NCBI RefSeq assembly: GCF_002100115.1
Contig: NZ_ANBM01000002.1
Coordinates: 238,924-302,923, forward strand
Reading direction: 5' to 3'
From: Anaerovibrio sp. JC8
GTDB lineage: Bacteria; Bacillota; Negativicutes; Selenomonadales; Selenomonadaceae
Length of the DNA stretch: 64,000 bases
Part shown: positions 1-8,401 of the stretch, in pieces
Numbering within the stretch: position 1 is the stretch's first letter
Layout: each line of letters starts with the position of its first letter
The notes under the pieces: model-generated
The model's database searches: none
What the model saw: only the letters and a program-made list of their open reading frames with translations
What the model was told of the DNA's origin: nothing
Made by a program: the position numbers and the translations under genes

Positions 1-1
1 C

Positions 2-247
2 GATACCATCAACGCCCGTCTGAAAATGCGACAGGAAGTAAAAACCCTTACCTCCCAGGGGCGGTTATCCGGGATTATCCTGGCCCTGCTGCCAGTTGCC
101 CTGGCAGTGTTTATAAATTCCGTTAATCCCGGCTATTTAAAGCCTTTATTTGAGGAAGAAATCGGCCATATTGCCATAGGAATAGCTATTTTTTTGGAAA
201 TTATTGGCTTTATAGTTATTAAAAGGATTGTAAATATCGATACATAG
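2..247 (+). CDS. tadB: TadB, C-terminal end (partial, runs off the window start)
   Basis: This is the last 81 codons of a type II secretion F-domain (GspF-like) inner-membrane platform protein of the Tad/Flp pilus. The frame is open from base 2. The residues TINARLKMRQEVKTLTSQGR resemble the basic cytoplasmic stretch that precedes the last membrane segments of TadB. Two hydrophobic segments follow (about residues 24-41 and 56-73 of the visible part) and a short basic tail ends in a stop. The pilin and other tad genes directly downstream support the call. Start and N-terminus lie outside the window. Confidence 0.85.
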   Translation, partial: DTINARLKMRQEVKTLTSQGRLSGIILALLPVALAVFINSVNPGYLKPLFEEEIGHIAIGIAIFLEIIGFIVIKRIVNIDT

Positions 248-379
248 GTAAATAATAATTCTTTTAACTAGTGACATTTCACCTGGAAAATTGTATTATT
301 ATTTTACAGCTATCATTTTATAATTTATATTTTTAAGTGATGTAGCTATAGTTATTTATTTTGAAGGGAGGATCTTATA

Positions 380-598
380 ATGAAGGTTATGCGTTTTTTG
401 GAGCAGAAGGCTCAGGGTATGGTGGAGTACGCTCTTATTCTTGCATTTGTAGTTGGTATTGCAGCTGTTGCACTTCAGAGTGATAACGGTTTGGGACAGG
501 CAATCAAAAGTACTTTTTCATCCGTTACAGAGCAGCTTAACACTACAAAAAATCAGAAGCCAGCAGCTGGTGGCGGTGAAACAGCCCCTGCTAATTAA
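380..598 (+). CDS. flp: Flp/Fap-type pilin prepilin
   Basis: A 72-aa prepilin, the likely major subunit of the Tad pilus. A short leader (MKVMRFLEQKA) precedes the class IVb motif QGMVEYALIL. The Glu-Tyr pair sits at +5/+6 if a prepilin peptidase cleaves after Ala11, as in Flp pilins. A single hydrophobic helix follows (about residues 14-32), then a polar, Gly/Ala/Pro-rich C-terminus. GGGAGG lies 8 nt before the ATG. It sits 132 bp after tadB and 104 bp before tadE, so it may have its own promoter, as expected for an abundant subunit. Confidence 0.9.
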   Translation: MKVMRFLEQKAQGMVEYALILAFVVGIAAVALQSDNGLGQAIKSTFSSVTEQLNTTKNQKPAAGGGETAPAN

Positions 599-702
599 TT
601 CCTCTGGATGTGTTTAGAAACTACATCAGCGGAGGATCGCTAGTTGAAGTGACTGCATTCGGAAATCTTTAAATGAAAAATTAAAACTGAGGAGGCAGAA
701 GT

Positions 703-1143
703 ATGAAATTCCAAAAAGCACAAGCCATTGTGGAATTTGCATTCGTTCTGCCTCTTTTTCTTTTGTTTATGGTGGGCATCATCTACTTTGGCTTTGCCTT
801 TGCCGACTATCTGATGCTGAACAATACTGCCAGAAGTATTGCTCATGAGGCCTCTATGACCAAGGATGCTGCCACCCGCCAGATAATTGTAAAAAACAAC
901 ATCAAAAATGTATATCTCACCAGTGATATCTTTAAATGGGAACCGAACAGGGAATCCGGCATCAACAATGCTTATCTGGAAGTCAAGAATGAAAATAACG
1001 ATGTGGTGGTTACAGCCAACGCACCTTACAATACCAATTCCTATTTTGGAAGACTTATGAGAAACTTTGGCTCGAAAAGTGCCCTTAAGGGGATTAATAT
1101 AAAATACACCATGTACTGTCCTAATTCCGGCGGAGGCAATTAG
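703..1143 (+). CDS. tadE: TadE-like pseudopilin
   Basis: A 146-aa protein with the TadE signature: a short basic leader, then QAIVEFAFVLPLFLLFMVG, a processed hydrophobic N-terminal helix with the conserved Glu. The motif FADYLMLNNTARSIAHEA is the usual amphipathic continuation, and the rest is a small extracytoplasmic domain. TadE-type pseudopilins are thought to prime or cap Flp pilus assembly. GAGGAGG stands 8 nt before the ATG. It is followed closely by the tadA ATPase on the same strand. Confidence 0.85.
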   Translation: MKFQKAQAIVEFAFVLPLFLLFMVGIIYFGFAFADYLMLNNTARSIAHEASMTKDAATRQIIVKNNIKNVYLTSDIFKWEPNRESGINNAYLEVKNENNDVVVTANAPYNTNSYFGRLMRNFGSKSALKGINIKYTMYCPNSGGGN

Positions 1144-1180
1144 GCAGCCTTTTGGTGCTTTGAATTGGAGTGAGGGTATT

Positions 1181-2563
1181 TTGTCACTTTTGGAAAGATT
1201 AGGCCGTCCCAACCAGCGGAATATACAGGTGAGAATCTTTGCCTCCCTGTCCGTTGACCAGGTGGACAATTCCTTTCAGGAAATCAAATTAAAAATACAT
1301 CATCGCATTGTGGAGGAAATGACTCCTGAGGAGCAGCGCATTTTATCCACCAAGAATCAGGACGTGCTGGAAATTGAGCACGTCATAGATTCCTATGTCC
1401 AAAAGGTGCTGGATGAGAATCCCTTTGCCATTCCAAGAGGAGAACGGGGCAGGGTTATCAGCGACCTGCGGGATGAAATGCTGGGGCTGGGGCCTATTGA
1501 GGGTCTCCTGAAGGATGATTCCATTACAGAGGTAATGGTAAACGGTCCCCGGAAGATATTTGTGGAGCGCATGGGCAAGCTGCTGCTGACAGATATTACC
1601 TTCCATGATGATGAGCATCTGATGAATATAATTGAACGGATTATTTCCCCTCTGGGACGCCGCATTGATGAGGCCTCCCCATTGGTGGATGCCCGCCTGA
1701 ACGACGGCTCCCGTGTAAATATTATTATTCCGCCCCTGTCACTGGTGGGGCCGGTGCTTACTATCCGTAAATTCTCCAAGAAGCCTCTGACCTTTGATAA
1801 TCTGATTAATTTTGGTACCCTGGACCGCAGAATGGCCAAATTCCTGCAGGCCTGTGTGGCCGCCAAAATCAATATACTGGTAACAGGTGGTACCGGCTCC
1901 GGTAAAACCACCACCCTTAATGCCTTATCTTCCTTTATACCAAGCACCGAGCGTATTGTAACCATTGAGGATGCGGCAGAATTAAGGCTGCAGCAGCCCC
2001 ATGTGGTAACATTGGAATCCCGCCCGGCCAACATTGAGGGCAAGGGGCAGATTACTATCCGTGATCTGGTGCGGAACGCCCTGCGTATGCGTCCAGACCG
2101 TATTGTGGTAGGAGAGGTCCGTTCCGGCGAGGCCCTGGATATGCTTCAGGCCATGAACACCGGCCATGACGGCTCACTGACCACAGCCCATGCCAACAGC
2201 CCAAGGGATGCCCTCAGCCGTCTTGAGACCATGGTGCTCATGTCCGGCTTTGAGCTGCCTGTAAAGGCCATAAGGGAGCAGATTTCCTCTGCCATTGACC
2301 TTATACTCCATCAGTCCCGTATCAAGGATGGCAGCCGCAAGATTACACATATTACCGAGGTTCAGCATCTGGAGGGGGATACCATCACCACCCAGGACCT
2401 TTTCTATTACCAGATGACAGGCATGGACGAAACCGGCAAGGCCGTGGGACGCTTTGTTTCCACAGGACTGCTGCCAAGCTTTTTGGACAAGTTCCAGGTT
2501 AACGGCGTTGAAATGCCTGATGAAATGTTCCAGAATATGGGAGATGAAGGAGGAATGTATTGA
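1181..2563 (+). CDS. tadA: TadA/CpaF-family pilus assembly ATPase
   Basis: A cytoplasmic hexameric secretion ATPase that powers Flp pilus extrusion. Visible are an N-terminal domain, the Walker A motif VTGGTGSGKTTT, an Asp box (IVTIEDAAEL), the Walker B region RPDRIVVGEVRSGEALDML and the His-box-like GHDGSLTTAHANSP. These identify the CpaF/TadA branch of VirB11-like ATPases. Start choice: a TTG at 1181 has GAGGG 4 nt upstream and begins SLLERLGRP (460 aa). An in-frame TTG at 1160 has no ribosome binding site. The stop overlaps the tadC start by one base (TGATG), so the two are probably translationally coupled. Confidence 0.9.
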   Translation: MSLLERLGRPNQRNIQVRIFASLSVDQVDNSFQEIKLKIHHRIVEEMTPEEQRILSTKNQDVLEIEHVIDSYVQKVLDENPFAIPRGERGRVISDLRDEMLGLGPIEGLLKDDSITEVMVNGPRKIFVERMGKLLLTDITFHDDEHLMNIIERIISPLGRRIDEASPLVDARLNDGSRVNIIIPPLSLVGPVLTIRKFSKKPLTFDNLINFGTLDRRMAKFLQACVAAKINILVTGGTGSGKTTTLNALSSFIPSTERIVTIEDAAELRLQQPHVVTLESRPANIEGKGQITIRDLVRNALRMRPDRIVVGEVRSGEALDMLQAMNTGHDGSLTTAHANSPRDALSRLETMVLMSGFELPVKAIREQISSAIDLILHQSRIKDGSRKITHITEVQHLEGDTITTQDLFYYQMTGMDETGKAVGRFVSTGLLPSFLDKFQVNGVEMPDEMFQNMGDEGGMY

Positions 2564-3516
2564 TGATTCTGGCCCTTCTTTTTTCCATGTCCGTGGCATT
2601 GCTGATATTTCTGCTTTGCTTTGGCTTCATCAAAAACTATGTGGAGCCCCAGACCACCTATCAAAAGCGTCTTAACTCCATTACTGACATGAACACTGTG
2701 GATGCCAGCCGCATGATGAGCAATATGGCACTGAACAGGGAGCGGGAAAAGGATGATATGTCCTTTTACAGCCGTGTCGTCAAGCCACTGGTGAATAAGC
2801 TGGAAAAGAACTTTTTTGAGCTGACCCCATCCACCCTTACCGGCAGCATCCAGCAAAAGCTGACGGTGGCCGGCCTTAAGAACAGGCTGTCCGTAGGCGG
2901 CTTTTCCATTATCTGGGCTATCTTTGTGTGCTTTACCACCTACTTTGCCTACAGATACGCCACATTTCACAGTATGCCACCAATACAGATTATTTTGTGG
3001 CTGGTGCTGGGCTTTATTATTGGCGGCACCCTGCCAATAATTATACTTAATACCCTTATTGCCAAGCGTCAGGAAAAAATATTGAAGCAGCTGCCGGAGA
3101 TTCTGGATCTGATGTGTGTCAGCGTTCAGGCCGGCCTCACCTTCGATGCTGCCCTGAAAAAAATAATCCAGCGTACCCATGGACCCCTTATAGACGAGTT
3201 GCGGGATGCCCTGGATGACATGAGCATGGGTGTGACCCGGCGTCAGGCCCTAAAGGCCATGTCCAACCGCTGTGAGGTGCCGGAGCTGTCCCTCTTTGTA
3301 TCCTCCATAATTCAGGCGGAGCGTCTGGGTACCAGTATCAGCAACACCCTCACCATTCAGGCCAGCAACATGAGGGAGCGGCGCCGTCAGTCCATCAAGG
3401 AACAGGCACTGAAGGCTCCCGTGAAGATACTCTTTCCTTTGGTAATATTTATATTTCCGGCCCTTTTCGTAGTAATATTGGTGCCGGTGCTGCTGAACAT
3501 GATTAAGCATTTTTGA
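2563..3516 (+). CDS. tadC: TadC-like pilus platform protein (T2SSF domain)
   Basis: A 317-aa inner-membrane protein. It has one N-terminal membrane segment, two central segments (about residues 110-130 and 140-165), a cytoplasmic T2SSF/GspF domain (LPEILDLMCVSVQAGLTFDA, then ELSLFVSSIIQAERLGTSIS) and a C-terminal membrane hairpin. Together with TadB it forms the Tad platform. AAGGAGG at 2547-2553 fits the ATG at 2563 better than the in-frame TTG at 2560. It is coupled to tadA and followed after 18 bp by the DUF192 gene. Confidence 0.88.
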   Translation: MILALLFSMSVALLIFLLCFGFIKNYVEPQTTYQKRLNSITDMNTVDASRMMSNMALNREREKDDMSFYSRVVKPLVNKLEKNFFELTPSTLTGSIQQKLTVAGLKNRLSVGGFSIIWAIFVCFTTYFAYRYATFHSMPPIQIILWLVLGFIIGGTLPIIILNTLIAKRQEKILKQLPEILDLMCVSVQAGLTFDAALKKIIQRTHGPLIDELRDALDDMSMGVTRRQALKAMSNRCEVPELSLFVSSIIQAERLGTSISNTLTIQASNMRERRRQSIKEQALKAPVKILFPLVIFIFPALFVVILVPVLLNMIKHF

Positions 3517-3534
3517 TTTGAGGATGATGGGAAA

Positions 3535-3891
3535 ATGGTGATTTTGACATTAAACTGTGCTCCCAAGGAAATAAAATTCAGGCTTATGGTGGCGGATAAT
3601 TTTCTAAAGAGATTTCTGGGCCTCATGGGCCGCTTCAGGCTGGAGCCCAACACGGGGCTGCTGCTGACCCCCTGCAACAGCATTCACATGATGTTTATGC
3701 GGTTTCCCATTGATGTAATCTTTTACGACAAGAATTACAAGGTGGTGAAGGTGGCCACAGAGCTAAAGCCCTGGACAGGAATATGCATTGCCCCCGGGGC
3801 CAGCGGAGCCATAGAGCTGCCTGCGGGAACCCTGAGCCAGCTTCCCCTTGAGAGCCTTACTTCCATAAAAATAGAACCGGAGCCTTGCTGA
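3535..3891 (+). CDS. DUF192 family protein
   Basis: A 118-aa member of DUF192, a small beta-rich family of unknown biochemical role. The family pattern is visible: RFLGLMGRF, a Gly-rich LLLTPCNSIHMMFMRFPIDV core, the WTG...PGASGAIELPAGT segment and a short C-terminal strand. No signal peptide is seen. It is the last gene of the tad operon on this strand. DUF192 genes are found next to tad loci in other Firmicutes, so a link to pilus biogenesis is plausible but unproven. Confidence 0.8.
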   Translation: MVILTLNCAPKEIKFRLMVADNFLKRFLGLMGRFRLEPNTGLLLTPCNSIHMMFMRFPIDVIFYDKNYKVVKVATELKPWTGICIAPGASGAIELPAGTLSQLPLESLTSIKIEPEPC

Positions 3892-3927
3892 TACATACAG
3901 TATTGGCAAGAAGCCGGTTCTTTTTTA
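3874..3927. terminator. Terminator closing the tad operon
   Basis: GAACCGG and CTTGC pair with GCAAG and CCGGTTC around a loop that contains the DUF192 stop codon. A run of six T follows on the + strand. An A-rich tract on the other side could let it also stop the convergent tadG-like transcript. Confidence 0.75.
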
Positions 3928-3949
3928 TTGGTATGATGTTGGCATGAAA

Positions 3950-5194
3950 TCACAGTATATCCGTGGCACTGACCAGGGAAACTACATAACCCACTGATGG
4001 CCCTGATGCTCTGCCCGTGTAATTCTTTTGGAAATAATAGCCCTGGCTCTGGAGCTGGATTCTGTTGCCGGCCACAATACTGCCATAAAAGTTGGTATGG
4101 TTGTCATTGACATAAACAGAACCAAAAGGGGCATAAATATCTCCGGTAAATGTGCCCCCCTGACAATTCATCCAAAATTCTCTGTTACCATTATTGATAA
4201 GCACTATAGGCCTGCCAGAGGTCATATCACCGGAGAAACTAAAGTTATTTATATTGTCACAGATAACATAAAGGGGCTTATTGGTATCCCCGCTTATGGC
4301 CTGGGAAATATTAAGATTGAGGTTGGGAATATTAAAATATATTACATCCACATTTCTTTGTTCAGTGCGTACTATGTCGTCATAAAATTTACTGAGTTCT
4401 GCATTCTGCTGATTCTGGTCCGTAACCCTGTAGGTGGAGGAATCATTCATCATGCTCTGTACCGTGTCCCGATAATAGTCCGTCACATCCAGGGTACCAT
4501 TGTATTCGGGATAATTCACCTGCCCCTGGGCTATGGCCTCGTTCACCGTAGGTCTGTCAGTGCCATTTGGACCAAAGGCCGATGGGTCCAGAAAGATCTT
4601 GCCCGCAGCATTGTCATATTCATTTCTGTCCCCCACAACAATGGGACCATCAAAGGTTGAGACATTGTTTTTGTCCTGTTGAATATTATAATTGTCCGGA
4701 TTTTGAATATTATTTACGGAATTAAAGGCTATGGCCGTAAAGAGATTATCAAAGAGGGCGTAGCCGCCACCACCGCTGCTTCCCGAAGCCGTCCGCCTTA
4801 AGGAAATCTGGGCAACACCGGCAGCACTGATTTCCGTATCATCCCCAATTTGCGGGAAATACCGCAGAAAATACAGGGGAACCCTTTCCTTGAGAACAAC
4901 CACATAATAGAAATTCCCGTTCTTCTCCTGCACCTTGGGCGGTGTTTTAAATGAGGCCTTGTTATCATTTACGGTCACATATTTCTGGGCAAATTCATTT
5001 GCCTTCTCCAGCTCGCCGCCACTTTCCGCAAAGGCACTGCCTCCCGCCAGGGCTGCGGCATCGGCAGTATTCTGGAGCCTGGAGTAATGTATATATAAAT
5101 TTCCCAAATCTATTACCAATCCGGCAAAGCACATAAGAAACGGTATCAGCACTGCAAATAAAATCATGACAGCGCCCCGCTGTTCCTTCATCAT
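3950..5194 (-). CDS. TadG-like secreted/anchored protein with C-terminal beta-helix-like domain
   Basis: About 414 aa. The N-terminus has a short leader and a hydrophobic helix with the TadE/TadG pattern EQRGAVMILFAVLIPFLMCF, then the Tad helicoil motif RLQNTADAAALAGGSA. The C-terminal two thirds look extracytoplasmic: a Gly-rich linker followed by a repetitive beta region with GDIYAPFGSVYV and FYGSIVAGNRIQ, which resembles DUF7305-type domains of surface adhesins. The start at 5194 has GGGAGGG 5 nt upstream; the ATG at 5191 is also possible. It converges on the tad operon and is probably a minor pilus or surface component. Confidence 0.72.
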   Translation of the reverse strand: MMKEQRGAVMILFAVLIPFLMCFAGLVIDLGNLYIHYSRLQNTADAAALAGGSAFAESGGELEKANEFAQKYVTVNDNKASFKTPPKVQEKNGNFYYVVVLKERVPLYFLRYFPQIGDDTEISAAGVAQISLRRTASGSSGGGGYALFDNLFTAIAFNSVNNIQNPDNYNIQQDKNNVSTFDGPIVVGDRNEYDNAAGKIFLDPSAFGPNGTDRPTVNEAIAQGQVNYPEYNGTLDVTDYYRDTVQSMMNDSSTYRVTDQNQQNAELSKFYDDIVRTEQRNVDVIYFNIPNLNLNISQAISGDTNKPLYVICDNINNFSFSGDMTSGRPIVLINNGNREFWMNCQGGTFTGDIYAPFGSVYVNDNHTNFYGSIVAGNRIQLQSQGYYFQKNYTGRASGPSVGYVVSLVSATDIL

Positions 5195-5305
5195 ATATGC
5201 CCTCCCTTCACTGCTGTAATAATTTATTTTATGCCTACAGTATATTATACCGCAGTTATTCATATAATAGCTAACAAATATTTTCATATTTTATAACATT
5301 GTCCA

Positions 5306-5484
5306 TTATAACGCCATTGTTCAAATTTTTCTTCTTTCAGAAGAAAAATCTTCCAATTAGCGTTTCCCTAAAGGACTAACTCACTTCGTTCGTGTCGCAA
5401 CGAGCTGGGAGATATGCTCGCCAGCTGTTGCAGTTTGTTTTCCCCCACCTAAAGAGGTGGGAGACATCTTAAAGCTCGTTATAA
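5306..5484 (+). repeat. 179-bp interspersed hairpin repeat, copy 1
   Basis: Begins TTATAACGCC and ends CTCGTTATAA, giving short imperfect inverted termini. Near the left end ATTTTTCTTCT and AGAAGAAAAAT form a perfect 11-bp stem (5325-5349). Near the right end CCCACCT-AAAG-AGGTGGG forms a second hairpin. A second, equally long copy lies at 36938-37116 with only a few differences. No coding capacity is seen. The folded ends recall non-autonomous IS200/IS605-type elements, but that assignment is an inference. It fills most of the gap between tadG and trkA. Confidence 0.8.
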
Positions 5485-5568
5485 CACAAGCCATAATTAT
5501 GGTTTTTTTTATCAAAATAGAGTATGATATAGCTTGAAATATTGTTAGATTTTTTAGGAGGTTCCATC

Positions 5569-6906
5569 GTGCGTATCGTTGTAGTTGGCGCGGGAAAGCT
5601 GGGCTACTCCATAGCCGAACGCCTTTCCCAGGAAGAATATGACGTTATTGTTGTGGACAACAATGCATCCCGCCTGCAGAATGTACAGGCCAGCCTGGAT
5701 GTTCTGGCCATCGAGGCCAACGGCTCCAGCCCTATTACCATGAATAATGATGATATCCGTGGCGCCGACGTGCTCATAGCAGTTACCGCCACCGATGAAG
5801 TAAACATGGTATCCTGTATTTTGGCCAAAAAGCACGGCATAAAGCGGACCATTGCCCGCATAAGGGATATGCAGTTCATTTCCGAGGCCAAGGAATATCT
5901 GAAATCCAACTTTGATATAGACCTGATGCTGAATCCTGAGCTGATTATGGCCATGGAGATAAATCGTATTCTCATGGTGCCGGCAGCCCTTAATATTGAG
6001 GATTTTGCCGACGGACAGGTGCGTCTTTTCGAGACCAAGGTAAAGAAAAAATCTCCTCTGACAAATATACAATTGAAGGATTTGGAAATGCCAAAGACCA
6101 TTATGGCGGCCATGATTTTCCGGGGGCAACGCATGATCCTGCCTCATGGTGATGATTCCTTCCAGGCCGGGGACAACGCCTATTTCATAGGCCTGACCCA
6201 GGATATAGATGATTTCTCCAAGAATCTGGTGGAGCGCAATGCCTCCAAGCTGGAAAAGGTTACCATCATAGGTGCCGGCCGCATGGGACGCTTTGTGGCC
6301 ACCATGCTGGACAAGCAGCACGTAAAGGTGAAGATTTTCGACACCAACAAGGAACGCTGCCGTCTGGTGGCCTCCATGTTCAAAAATCACGGCAAGGCCA
6401 TATGGGCCGACGGTGCCGACATCAACAAGCTGCTGGAGGAAGGCATCAACGAGGCTGATGCCCTTATCTGCCTTACTGATGATGACAAGCTGAACTTCCT
6501 GCTGGCCCTATTGGGAAAGCATCACGGCGTAAAAAAGACCATTATCCGCCAGGCCAAGACCGACTACAAATCCATTTTGGCCGAATTGGGCGTGGATATT
6601 TCCCTGTCCTCCAGACTGCTGGCCACCAATGAGGTTCTGGCCTTTGTCCGGGGCAATTCCGCAGTATCACTCCTGCAGGACGCAAGAGCCGAGGTTACTG
6701 AGGTCACCATTGAAGATGGCTGCCCTGTCTGCAACAAGCGGCTCATGGATGCCAAGCTGCCAAAATCCTGTCTGGTGTGCGCCTTCGTAAAGGACGATGT
6801 GGTGGAGATTCCTAATGGTAATACGGTGCTGGCTGCCGGCGGCAGGGCCATCATAATCACGGAAAAGCAGGCCACCACCAAGGTTTTAAAATATTTCTAC
6901 AGCTAA
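5569..6906 (+). CDS. trkA: TrkA, regulatory NAD-binding subunit of Trk potassium uptake
   Basis: A 445-aa cytoplasmic protein with two RCK modules. The first Rossmann fold starts at residue 1 (RIVVVGAGKLGYSIAERL) with Asp at the end of strand 2. The second starts near residue 225 (VTIIGAGRMGRFVATML). Each is followed by a TrkA_C domain. It gates the membrane TrkH/KtrB channel in response to nucleotides. The GTG start at 5569 has AGGAGG 7 nt upstream; an upstream in-frame TTG (5542) lacks one. It is followed directly by two trkH genes and probably cotranscribed. Confidence 0.93.
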   Translation: MRIVVVGAGKLGYSIAERLSQEEYDVIVVDNNASRLQNVQASLDVLAIEANGSSPITMNNDDIRGADVLIAVTATDEVNMVSCILAKKHGIKRTIARIRDMQFISEAKEYLKSNFDIDLMLNPELIMAMEINRILMVPAALNIEDFADGQVRLFETKVKKKSPLTNIQLKDLEMPKTIMAAMIFRGQRMILPHGDDSFQAGDNAYFIGLTQDIDDFSKNLVERNASKLEKVTIIGAGRMGRFVATMLDKQHVKVKIFDTNKERCRLVASMFKNHGKAIWADGADINKLLEEGINEADALICLTDDDKLNFLLALLGKHHGVKKTIIRQAKTDYKSILAELGVDISLSSRLLATNEVLAFVRGNSAVSLLQDARAEVTEVTIEDGCPVCNKRLMDAKLPKSCLVCAFVKDDVVEIPNGNTVLAAGGRAIIITEKQATTKVLKYFYS

Positions 6907-6931
6907 GGCTGGGAAGAAAATAGGAAGAAAA

Positions 6932-8389
6932 ATGGATAAACTGATCCTGTTTCTGCTGGGCAGGGCATTGCTGCTGTGCTCAGGCTGTATGGCGGTTCCC
7001 TTTGCCTACAGCATTTACCTCCATCATAATTTCATGACGGGGGTTTTCGGACAATCGATATTTGTTACACTGCTGCTGGCAGTATTTCTCATAAAAAAAT
7101 CAACCAATCCACCGGAATCCTTGTCAGTTTACGGTGGAACTATCTTTTTGTGCGCAATTTGGGTGGCGGTGGCCCTGTGTGGCGGTCTGCCCTACTATCT
7201 CAGCAACAGCCTGGGGGCTGTGGATTCCTTCGTGGAAAGCATGTCGGGCTTCACCACCACAGGCTATACCAATATCCTGTATCTCAAGGACCCTGCCCTT
7301 ATTCTGTGGCGCAGCATGACCCAGTGGATTGGCGGTGGCATGATTCTCATGTTTATTGCCACTGTGTTGCCGGCCATTACGGGGATGTTCGGCACCAGCT
7401 TTGCCATGCCCGTGGCCCTGAAAACCGGTATCGTCACCATAAACCGTCTCAAAAAGAATACCCGCCGCCTGTTTGTTTTGTACGGCATACTGTCCCTTAT
7501 CGGCGTGTTCTTTTTCAGCATTGCGGGGCTGGGCACCTACGATGCCATCAACTTCGCCATGGTGACCATTTCCACAGGAGGCTGTTATTTTTCCGATGCC
7601 TATCTGTACAATAACATCTGGTTTGCCTCAGCCGCCATTGTGGGCCTGATCGCCGCCGGAGGCAATGTAATTATCTATTGGCAGGCCATTAAGCGGCGTC
7701 AGTATTCCATGCTGAAAAAGACCATCCACAATTCGGAGTTTCATATCTTTTTGCTGATTATTCTGGTCATCGGCCTGATTTGCGGCCTTCACCTTTATCA
7801 CAACAATTATTACAGCCTGTCTGACAGCCTGCTGTACGGCTTTTTCTCCGTGGCCCTCTATGCGGGGACCACAGGAGCACCACCATCAGAGGTGCTGACC
7901 TGGACCGACTTTGACAAAATGCTGCTCATCGTAGTGGCTTCCATCGGCGGCTGTATCGGCTCCCTGGCCGGGGGCTTCAAGATTCTCCGCCTTATGATTC
8001 TCTTTAAGTCCTGTGCCAACGAAATGACCCGCACCATTCATCCTGATATTATCATGACCATGAAAATAGACGGTGACGTGGTGCCATCCAAGGTAATCAA
8101 CAGAATTCTGGGCTTCTTCTTTATGGTCATTGTGACCATTGCCTTTTCCATTCTGGTGATTTCCGCAGCGGGGCTGGATATGCAGCAGTCCATGGACATC
8201 GTGCTGGCCTGCATTACCAGTACAGGACCCATTATGCTGTTTCATACCAGCCACAGTGAGCTTCTGGCACTGCCGGTGATAGTGAAGCTCTTCTGCTGTT
8301 TTCTGATGGTTTTGGGCAAGCTGGACATTTTTGCCTTTTTGATTCTCATATTCGGCAGCCGCCAGCAGCTGCTGCATAAACACTGGTAA
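6932..8389 (+). CDS. trkH: TrkH-family potassium transporter, paralog 1
   Basis: A 485-aa inner-membrane channel of the TrkH/KtrB superfamily with four M1-P-M2 repeats. The selectivity-filter turns are visible in order: SGFTTTGYTN, TISTGGC, AGTTGAP and TSTGPI. Each carries the key Gly. SRT family knowledge makes it the K+ translocating subunit gated by TrkA encoded just upstream (25 bp gap). It differs clearly from the next trkH in sequence and in its filter residues, so the two are not a recent duplication. Confidence 0.9.
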   Translation: MDKLILFLLGRALLLCSGCMAVPFAYSIYLHHNFMTGVFGQSIFVTLLLAVFLIKKSTNPPESLSVYGGTIFLCAIWVAVALCGGLPYYLSNSLGAVDSFVESMSGFTTTGYTNILYLKDPALILWRSMTQWIGGGMILMFIATVLPAITGMFGTSFAMPVALKTGIVTINRLKKNTRRLFVLYGILSLIGVFFFSIAGLGTYDAINFAMVTISTGGCYFSDAYLYNNIWFASAAIVGLIAAGGNVIIYWQAIKRRQYSMLKKTIHNSEFHIFLLIILVIGLICGLHLYHNNYYSLSDSLLYGFFSVALYAGTTGAPPSEVLTWTDFDKMLLIVVASIGGCIGSLAGGFKILRLMILFKSCANEMTRTIHPDIIMTMKIDGDVVPSKVINRILGFFFMVIVTIAFSILVISAAGLDMQQSMDIVLACITSTGPIMLFHTSHSELLALPVIVKLFCCFLMVLGKLDIFAFLILIFGSRQQLLHKHW

Positions 8390-8401
8390 GGGGGGTGCAT
8401 C

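Noticed and set aside
1160..1180. TTG at 1160 as tadA start
   Set aside because: No ribosome binding site; the TTG at 1181 has GAGGG at suitable spacing and matches family N-termini.
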